From Lactarius indigo (taxonomy: Eukaryota; Basidiomycota; Agaricomycetes; Russulales; Russulaceae): 64,000 bases of DNA. Positions 56,401-64,000 of the stretch are shown here, one piece after another. Within the stretch, counting starts at the first letter, position 1, and every line of letters begins with the position of its first letter. The stretch is from contig JAFKAC010000077.1 of the NCBI GenBank assembly GCA_025766275.1, positions 219,508-283,507 of the forward strand, written 5' to 3'. The translations under genes were made by a program, and so were the position numbers. Below the pieces are notes generated by a model, which worked only from the letters and a program-made list of their open reading frames with translations, did no database searches and was not told the DNA's origin.

Positions 56401-58043
56401 CACGCACCTTCTTGCTGATCTCCCTGATCCCTTTGTAGAAACACGGCGGTATCCCCTCCGCCTGCACGTTTCCCACCGTTCGCAGGAACCCCAATGGGTA
56501 CACATCCACCCTCCCCGTCGACTCCCGAAGCTCATCAAACTCCTCCATCCTCTCCTCTTCACTTAGCGGGTACTCACGCGAAGGGTGGAACAGATTCTGC
56601 ACGTTTTCAAGGTCCATCAGCACTCCGCATGCCGGGTCCGATTCCAGTCGCTTCGCTCGTCGCCGTGGTATCTTTCTCCCGTTCGAGTCGTATATCCCGA
56701 TCTCCTCCCCATCTGAGTTCATCACAGCCAGCCTCTCCACATTCACTTTCTTTCGACTCTTCTTGTCGTCCCCGTCGTATAGCGTCCCGAACGCCCGCTT
56801 CAGCGCTTTCCCATCGAACTCCTCCCACGTCCGTGCTTCCGTGCACCTGTACACACCATGTCAGCTCCTCTCCTTCCATCAATTCTCACTCACTCTATCA
56901 GCGTCGCCAGTGCCACCGTCGTGAACGCAACCTTCGAGTAGTCTCGCTCCTTCTCCCAGTTCGACCCCTCCACCTTCTCGTTTCCCACTTCCCCAATTTC
57001 CACGTTTTGCCCGTATCGAGACGTCACCACAATCGGCGAGTGCTTCTCCAAGAACCCGTCCTTCTTCCACGACGATGGCGCATTCTCCACCCATTCTTCG
57101 TACCCTTCCGACATCAGCTCGTCCAGCTGCCGCGCGTTCCTCTGGTTTAGCTTGATCGTTCCATGCTCTCTGTCAAGTCCATCCCATCCGTCAGCTTCTC
57201 AATCTCCTACCTCTCCCTTTCTGCTTACAGTACGTTCGTCACCTCCTCCCATTTCACACTCCCGCTCTCCAGGTTCAGCTCGTATACACTCCTCCCCTCA
57301 GGTGTCGCGAACGACAGCTCTCCGATCTTCCCCATGAAGTACGCAAACATCATCACCACCTGTCGGTAGTGACGCCGCGATAGTTGCGGCCTTCCTGTCT
57401 TGTACCCCGCTGAGCACGGCTCCACTTCGCACCGGATGAACTCGTTCGGTGCCATCCCCACGAATACATCTTCGTTCCGTGCTCGTCCGATGAACAGCAT
57501 CTTCCCGCACGTGTCAAATCCTACCATCCCTCGCTTCCCTCGGAACTCTCGCAGCGGTTGCTGCAGGTCTAGCTCAAGCATGAAGTGCTTCGCCGTCCTT
57601 CCCATAGGCAGTACCGCACCCAGCCCCACAACACTCCCCACTGTCAGCTCGTAGTCCAGCATCGTTCTCTCCGTCGTCATGATCACCTGTCCCTTCCCCA
57701 CAGGCAACTTCATATCAGCATCAATCTCAATTTGGTTTCGCACCGTCAACATCCTCAGTCCTTTCCTCTTCCTCTCCTTCTCCTCCATCATGTACTGCCT
57801 TCGCATCTCCGATAGCTTCACTTTGTGTGCTTGCTTCGAGTTGAACCCGTCTTCCTCTCCCCAGTCTTCAAGCCTGTTCGCCAAGATTTCCGTTAGCACT
57901 TCTCCCTGCCCCATCTTCTCCCACCCCTCCACTTCCATGTCTTCTGCCACCTCGCTGATGTCCACAGGTCCTCCTTCCTTTCCTCCCACCTCAATCCCTT
58001 CTTCTGCCCACGATCTGTCCAATTTCAGCTTCCTTCTCCCCAC
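53391..58043 (-). CDS. Six-exon gene, unknown function, about 1300 residues
   Basis: A TATA box at 58051-58060 precedes the first exon. The frame is open from 58043 but the first ATG is 57938. Inferred exons: 57938-57229, 57169-56894, 56846-55998, 55943-55389, 54981-53713 and 53659-53391. Donors GTAAGC, GTGAGT, GTAAGG and GTGAGT are good; the last (GTCATT) is weak. Phases close only if one base is missing in exon 4 (near 55805) and one in the C5 run at 53946-53950; with those, the total is 1310 codons. Either the assembly has two 1-bp errors or the gene is freshly dead. Segments: EFRGKRGMVGFDTCGKMLFI, a Ser/Arg run near 56340-56390, SCYDCPVSC, and two hydrophobic stretches (LALIVAIIVSHFLPFVF; LIYVSMLTTFIIAI), so it may be membrane-bound. 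I do not recognise the family. Intron 4 carries a palindromic array. Confidence 0.65.
55057..55364. repeat. Palindromic 44-bp array, 7 units, within intron 4
   Basis: Each unit has arms CCGCGTTTGACCAC / GTGGTCAAACGCGG (or the GGCCA variant) and a spacer such as TCACAAATACTACGA or CGAGGAATATCGTGG. The arms match the minisatellites at 9575 and 36822. The enclosing intron (55388-54982, GTGAGT...TTTCACAG, 407 bp) would be about 100 bp without it. Confidence 0.9.
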
Positions 58044-58050
58044 CTTCCTC

Positions 58051-58060
58051 GCTTATATAG
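58051..58060 (-). promoter_or_regulatory. TATA box of the 53391-58043 gene
   Basis: CTATATAAGC on the minus strand. A start about 30 bp downstream gives a leader of about 90 nt to the ATG at 57938. Confidence 0.6.
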
Positions 58061-58678
58061 ATAGATTACCCACATCTCACTTCTTGTCTCTTCTCTCAAT
58101 ATATCTCTTGCTGTGTTCACCATTCTTATCAATTTCTGTGCTTTGTGCCAATCAAGGGGAGTGACGGTCAAACAGATCCTAATCTCTCACGCCTTTCCCT
58201 TTCCCTCCAAATCTTTATCCAGCCTCTCTCACGTGATCTTATCCGATCTCTCCAGTCACATGCTTCTTCCTCATCCTTCATACCACTCCATGTGACTTCG
58301 TCTCATTTCCCACCCACATATCACCCAAAAACTCTCCTTTTTCACCCACAACCAAAACTCCAATTTAAACACACACATTTCCCAACCTTCAACCACTTAC
58401 CAACGCAGGCCACGCCATCATTCCATGACCTGACATGGGGGGGGAGGCCAAAGTCCCTAAAAATTTGCTTTTTGGCCATCTAACGCTGAGTTGGCTTAAT
58501 TCCGCATACCCTTGGGACCAAAAAAGGTAAGAGCCTGTTCAGTTCAGATTTTTTTTTTTTTTTTTTTGAACCATGTTTATTCCAGGACAGTACATAATAC
58601 AAGACCGGTCTTCGACTCCCTACAGAGCAAAATTTGAGCAAGAGGTAACGTAAGAGAAGTCACGTGCGACAGAGCGAG

Positions 58679-59132
58679 TGTTACAGTTGCGCATATTGAC
58701 CCTTACTGTACCGGTTGTGGCTACGGCAGTAAGGAAAATTAGTCACGGACTCGGAGTTTACGATAGGAGATAGGCGTTGAACAATGACTCGATCCTAGTA
58801 CAGGTAGTAGTAGTATTAGGATTGCGCTACTTACGCGATACGTTGGATGCTACATTACTGTGACTCATAGCAGCGCTTGAAAGCCTGCTCTTCTTGTATT
58901 TAAGGTAGCTGCGGAAGACCAAGATACGCCATCTTGGTCTTCTTCAATCGTCACTTCTTTGTTCTCGCATTTCTATCTTGTCTCCATCTCGACAGGAAAG
59001 TGCCGCCTTTATACTAGTGCCTTCGAGCATCTAGAAGAAGCCTTCGCACCATACACCCTTGGGCGTGATTAGCTAAGTCGTCAGAGTCGCCTTACCGAGC
59101 TCAAGTCGAGCTAACGCTGTGACGGCGTTACA
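58679..59132 (+). mobile_element. Solo LTR, family G, in the LINE 3' region
   Basis: TGTTACAGTTGCGC to GGCGTTACA, 454 bp. TSD GCGAG (58674-58678) and GCAAG (59133-59137) differ by one G-to-A change. Conserved hairpin at 58914-58942. The inverted relative is at 6783-7271. Confidence 0.88.
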
Positions 59133-59269
59133 GCAAGGGTAGAAAATTGAGCCACCTCATGAAGGAAGGCCAGGTACAAACAGAAGAAAGTAGCATACTG
59201 CGCGAAGTGAAGTTAACGGCAGAGGAGTAATATGAGAGGGTAAGGAAAATGTCACCGCATCGGGCAGCT

Positions 59270-61543
59270 GTTTTAGGCTGGGTCCAGATCGTAGTCGAGC
59301 AGGTTTTCGTTAGGCAGGGCAGGGTTAGCGAGGTATTGTTGGAGCTCCGTTAGTCGCTGTTCTTGTGATGACGGAACAGCGACTGGAGCCTCCAGGTCTG
59401 GTTTGGTGGCCAGTTTGGTGAGTTGGAGGAAACAGAGGAAGGTGTAGACGGTGGTGGTGGGGTCCCCAGTGAAGAGGTCAGTGGGGTCGGTGCGGACCAG
59501 AGGGTCCAGGGGATAAGGGGAGTCGTCAAAGGGGTCGTTGTCGGCAACATCATGAGGGTAAAGGAGTGCACGTTGCGGTTTGTAATGAGGGCAATCATAC
59601 ATGAGGTGATAGTAGGATTTATCCAGGAAGCAACATGGGCATATAGCGACCTCAGGTGGGAGGTCGGGCCAGTGTCATATTGGTGTAGTCAGAGGTGAAT
59701 GAGTGTAGGGTGGCGAGTTGAAAAGTGGTGGTGTGTGTGCGGCGTGTGATGGGAGTGTATGACAGATCTGGCTTTTTGGGGGGTATGGCGGCCAGCCATA
59801 ATGGGTGGTTGTGTCCATCGGGCGGTTTGTGGTAGTGGATAGAGTGCCTGTAGGCGTTGGGGAGTTTGTGTTGTGGGGTATCGATGATCATGCGGGTCCA
59901 TTCTGCTCCCCAGGCTTGGAACGCCTTGGTCCGGCACATTTTCTTAACATGTGCAGGTGATTGGATTTTGCGGAGGGTGGCCACCGGTGCCTGGGTACAT
60001 GCCTTGAGCGCTGCCTGCCGTGCCTGTTGATCTGCTGCTCGCTTCTTGTGTGAACTGGCCCACACGAGGTGAATCCTCGTGTCCCTGTGCGTGGAGTAAA
60101 AGAGAGAGTAAGTGCGTGGTGGAAATGTAAGACGTCGGTTTGGTGGGTGAGGGAATGTGTATGTGTAATGCCCTGTAGAGCCGCTTCGTCGTTGGAAAAG
60201 ATGTAGATATGAGAAGGTGGTGCGCGTGACAACTCAGCTGATATAAACTCGGCGGCCTTGGAGATGCCAAAGAGGTGGACGTCGTGTTGCTCCACCCCTG
60301 AACCGAGTGTCCATGTCCGAACACATGGCTCCGCCTCTCCTTGCCAGACCGATATGGCCGCACTGCCTACATTGAGATTATCAGGCCGGTTGCAATTGCT
60401 CACAGTGCCAGCCACCCGAATTAGTACCGTACTTGCCTCTGCCCTTGACACATAAAGGTTGTTGAGCAGGGTGTTCCGGCGGTGGGGATGGGCCTTCCCT
60501 TCACAAGACACATGCGCTTCCCAGTTGTGAACCTCCCAGGGGGTGATGGCTGTGACGTCGACGCGCGCAGTCAACAGAGGGTTGACGCGCGCACTGAGAG
60601 CCTCCAAGGCAGTGGGGCGCTGGTTAAGGGTTGTACATCTTCCAGACCGGACGTACAGTGCACTGTTACACACCACCCCGGTTGCAATTGCTCACAGTGC
60701 CAGCCACCCGAATTAGTACCGTACTTGCCTCTGCCCTTGACACATAAAGGTTGTTGAGCAGGGTGTTCCGGCGGTGGGGATGGGCCTTCCCTTCACAAGA
60801 CACATGCGCTTCCCAGTTGTGAACCTCCCAGGGGTGATGGCTGTGACGTCGACGCGCGCAGTCAACAGAGGGTTGACGCGCGCACTGAGAGCCTCCAAGG
60901 CAGTGGGGCGCTGGTTAAGGGTTGTACATCTTCCAGACCGGACGTACAGTGCACTGTTACACACCACCCCTCCATTACTGGAGTGTGGGCTGTTCTGGAC
61001 CGGAGGTTCCCAGTCGACGCCCAGGCGGGCAATCAACTGTGACGTCCAGGGGATACGGAACAGTCTGATGGCAGAGGTTGTGGTTAGTTTCTCCATGTAG
61101 TGCCTGGCAGGCAAAATACGTAGGAATTCGTGAAGGGGTGCTCGTGGGGCCATCCGGAAGGAGCCGGAAATGACCCGCACCCCTTCATTCATAACTACCT
61201 GAATCTTGTTAAGAAGGCTCTTCTTCTTTCTTGACGTCATCCAGAGTTGGCATCCATAGGACAGCACCGGCATACATACTGCATTAAACAGCAGATGCCA
61301 GTTTGCCATGGATATGCCCCTCTGGGAGTTGCCGAGAAGCTGTAAGGCCTTCAGGGAGGCACGTGCCTGATTGCACATCATGGACACGTGCGGCTCCCAA
61401 TCTAGGCGTTGGTTAATGAAGAAACCGAGGTATTGTATCGTAATGGATGCTCGAATGGGGTAATAAGAGTGGGAGGTGGGGTCTGGTAGGTAAATGAGCG
61501 TAGGGGGGCGATGTCGTGAATTTTTGTGAGTATATGGGGGGTT
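59270..61543 (-). pseudogene. LINE ORF2 remnant: RT thumb, RNase H, C-terminal zinc knuckle
   Basis: In minus order: SLKALQLLGNSQRGISMANW and VLSYGCQLWMTSRKKKSLLN (post-RT thumb), VVMNEGVRVISGSFRMAPR, then RNase H (RTWTLGSGVEQHDVHLFGIS ... PSHIYIFSNDEAALQGI), then a degenerate ASSHKKRAADQQARQAA, and CPCCFLDKSYYHLMYDC (CX2CX7HX4C) near the C-terminus, ending LLDYDLDPA at 59273. Frameshifts separate the pieces near 60070 and 59650, and the duplication at 60386-60968 adds another break. The family normally copies RNA at nicked target DNA; this copy cannot. Confidence 0.85.
60386..60968. repeat. 292-bp tandem duplication within the LINE
   Basis: 60386-60677 and 60678-60968 are identical by eye except for one G in a G run (GGGGG against GGGG near 60540 and 60832). 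Confidence 0.93.
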
Positions 61544-61558
61544 TGTTCAGTTCAGATT

Positions 61559-61928
61559 CTTCAAACAATCTGACCCAGATTATTACCACATATAGTAGGT
61601 AGATCATTTCCCAAACTTGTCACCATATCTGACACCCAAACTCAACACCTATCACAACTCATGGTTAAACACCATGGTGATACAACTGTGCTCTCCCTGG
61701 CTGATAACTCAGAAAACCTGGTTTCCAGTTACTTTCCCATGCCCTCTGCGCTCATCTGCACTTTCCTGCACTTTCCTGCACTTTTCTGCGCTCTCTAAGC
61801 ACCGCTTTCCCACACTCTCTGAGTCGGCGGCTTCCCACTCCCTCTGGACAGTTCCATAGGTGTTTCATAGCATTACCCTGTTCCCCCATATCTATGCACC
61901 CTCTTTCCTTAGTCTACACCCCTAGTAT
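61559..61928. other. Stretch without a supportable gene
   Basis: Contains short reiterations of CTGCACTTTCC near 61750-61790 and nothing else I can name. Confidence 0.5.
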
Positions 61929-62426
61929 TGTTACGCTCCACTGGCCTTAGTCCAACTTGGACTCAGGATAGGTAATCGACTTAGCAAATATTGAGCAAAT
62001 GGGGATCACATGTCAACCCAACGCAAGCTGAACAGGGGCTCTTCTGGCACACACTGCAGCAAAAGTGGAAGAGTACTATCCCTTGGTGGATAGAAGCAGA
62101 AGTACACTTAGTCTCAGACTAAGGCGAGCAAGAGATGAGTCAAGAAGGTGGATTGAAGAAGACCAAGATGGAGATCCTTGGTCTTCCGAGACGACTACTT
62201 ATACAGATACACCCAGGCTTTAAAGTGCCGCTAGAATAGTAAGTAACCAATAGTGCAACTAGCTCAAACCCTAGTACAGCTATCCTAGGAATGAGTCATA
62301 CATGAGTCACAATCACATGCGAACTACTATGCTGACTGACGCAATGTAAGAGTCCATGACTAATACTGATACTGGGCTGTAGTCATAACTGACCATAAGT
62401 CACACTTCAAGGTTTGCACCGTAACA
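61929..62426 (-). mobile_element. Inverted gypsy LTR abutting a decayed gag
   Basis: It reads TGTTACGCTCCAC to GCACCGTAACA on the plus strand, the reverse of the 41651 family. Flanking pentamers AGTAT and GAGAG do not match, so a TSD is absent or lost; it may mark a rearrangement. Confidence 0.82.
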
Positions 62427-64000
62427 GAGAGCATTCCACAGGAGAAGCCATAAGTGAAGAAATGGGAGAAGAAGAAAGTGAAGAAATCCAATCCTGAAGT
62501 GTTGGGCCCATAGAACAATACACCATCCAACAAGCTGAGTCCTTGCATATCTCTGACCAGCCAGAAGTCATTCATGTATGATCACTGGCAGCAGAAATGG
62601 CAACCACCACTATGGCAGCAGAAGAAATTATCACCATAAGAGAATAGGCTGCGCAAGAAGCAGCTGAAGCCATCAGGTGAGAATCACAAACACACCTACT
62701 CCTGATTAACCCAGAAACTGGGGTACAAATGACCACAGATGATGCAGCAATTTTCAGGGCTATAGGACCTGATCAAGGGGACCCTCCATCAGCAGAACAA
62801 CGAGGAATACCACTGGACCCACCACCTGGGAGAGGAGGACCCCCAGATGGTGACTACCCACATCAACGGAATGGAGGAGGAATGCCTCCAGACATACCAA
62901 GAGGACCACCGGGAGGAGGACCCCTAGGAGGCAGACTGCCAGGAGGAGGAGTCCCAGGTGGAGGACATGGACATTAAAAACTGACAGGTGAGCCACCATC
63001 CATATTCAATGGAGACCGCACTAAAGTAGACTCATTCCTCATGCAATGGCACGTATACTGGGGGATGAACCTCAACGCCCCTGTCATGAGGAACAATTAC
63101 CAAAGATCCCTCCTTTTCCTATCTTACATCAAGGGGATCAGCGTCAGCGAATGGGTGTTGTCCTACCTCAAGTGGCTCAACCGTCAATACAATGAGGGGT
63201 TGATCAGTATACGCGCGCACTATGGGATGGAGTAGCAGATGGGTTTAATCAGAGGTTCGTAAACACACTTGAGAAAGAACAAGCTCAAGTGCTTCTAAGG
63301 AAGGGGATGAGATCGTGGATGGAGATATTGACAAATACATCAACGAATTCAAAGAGGCCACGCGAAAGGCTGGATATCGACTTAATGACCCACAAACCAT
63401 CAATCTCTTTGTTGATAAGTGACCCACGCGCACTTAGTGGCTCGTATGGACCAGACTTACAGATATGGACTGCTGTAGATCAACTAGAACCGCTTTAGAT
63501 TAGATTTGATCTATACAATCTCAGAACGTCCACTCCTTTGTCTGTTTGTAGAACAATAACTGCCTTGTACTATGTGACTTGTGTTACATACCTTGTATAG
63601 TGTCACCCCTAGAAAGTGTATAAGTAGAGTAGCATGTATGCTCCTGGTCCACATCAGTTCTCACTGTTTGTGTGCCAGGTAAGCTCCCTTCCTCCCAATG
63701 TAACATCAGTTCTCACTGTTTGTGTGCCAGACACTTCTGCTTCACTTGCTTGACACAACCCTCTGCTGCTATCCAGCTGCCTCCAGTATCTCACCACAGT
63801 CTACCTTGTCACTGTGAGTATTGGTTATGTCTATGCTGTTCATCACTCTTCACTGCAGGAATACCCAAAAAATTGTATGAACGAACATATGACCTTGATG
63901 AGCTGGAAACGTTTGATAAATGGAAGGTGGCCGTGCTCCACAGGCAGAAGAATTATATCCACATGCGAGCAAGGCTTGACAACTACAAGGAAACCCCGAA
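62427..64000 (+). pseudogene. Decayed gypsy gag, running off the window
   Basis: Collinear with the chromovirus gag from about residue 130: a Gly/Pro-rich linker (62850-62970), MQWHVYWGMN and SLLFLSYIKGISVSEWVL (63041-63170), then a stop at 63233. It is split by the family C LTR and resumes as LYERTYDLDELETFDKWKVA at about 63868. It differs enough from 41651-49467 to be a separate subfamily. Confidence 0.82.
63410..63845 (+). mobile_element. Solo LTR, family C
   Basis: TGTTGATAAGTGACCC to GTTCATCA, 436 bp, exact TSD CTCTT (63405-63409 and 63846-63850). About 180 bp shorter than the copy at 50253-50868. Confidence 0.94.

Larger units (their letters stand above)
58551..61543 (-). mobile_element. 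5'-truncated Tad/I-type LINE with poly(A) tail
   Basis: The T run at 58549-58567 is the poly(A) tail of a minus-strand insertion. TGTTCAGTTCAGAT occurs at 58536-58549 and again at 61544-61557, a 14-bp TSD. The coding part begins just upstream of IQYLGFFINQRLDWEPHV, so the RT catalytic core is missing. It is interrupted by a solo LTR (58679-59132) and an internal tandem duplication. Confidence 0.9.

Overview
The window looks like a repeat-dense accessory region from a filamentous fungus, most probably an agaricomycete (Basidiomycota). Grounds: introns of about 47-61 bp with GTRNGT donors, chromodomain Ty3/gypsy elements, Tad/I-type LINEs with RNase H, TTAGGG-like interstitial repeats, and a fungal-style BTB/POZ domain. 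Older repeats have lost CpG through C-to-T and G-to-A changes, as expected from cytosine methylation or a RIP-like process. The species cannot be read from the sequence.

Layout. 5-6422: a giant foldback (palindromic) element built largely of a degenerate 21-bp tandem repeat, interrupted by solo LTRs that are nested in each other and carry exact 5-bp target-site duplications (TSDs). 6566-9477: a decayed multi-exon gene split by a solo LTR. 9478-12000: palindromic minisatellites, telomere-like sequence and a 68-bp satellite. 12282-12700: a 195-bp-arm hairpin. 12857-16960: LTR scraps and low-complexity DNA. 16964-23457: an LTR element with no visible reverse transcriptase, whose last ORF joins a BTB/POZ domain to a CCHC zinc knuckle, followed by a polypurine tract and an LTR. 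23659-23998: a small HMG-box-like gene. 26082-36724: a gene of unknown family (27866-30675, minus) flanked on both sides by related satellites, then LINE debris, a degenerate tandem repeat and a TAATATTAC stem-loop. 36725-38458: a second copy of the palindromic minisatellite element, a second long hairpin with the same loop core, and an LTR. 39398-51056: an old gypsy copy holding four younger insertions, including a nearly full-length chromovirus (41651-49467). 51057-52500: LTR-like DNA with a nested solo LTR. 53391-58043 (minus): a six-exon gene of unknown function with a palindromic array inside one intron. 58551-61543: a 5'-truncated LINE with poly(A), a long TSD, a solo LTR and an internal tandem duplication. 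61929-64000: another decayed gypsy gag with a solo LTR.

Only three loci look like non-transposon genes that could be expressed: 27866-30675, 53391-58043 (two apparent 1-bp frameshifts) and the small gene at 23659-23998. Most of the rest is a stratified record of transposition, solo-LTR formation and CpG decay. The least explained features are the BTB-CCHC ORF in the RT-less LTR element, the two hairpins that share only their loop, and the recurrent palindrome-centred satellites. All boundaries, identities and splice sites were read by eye.
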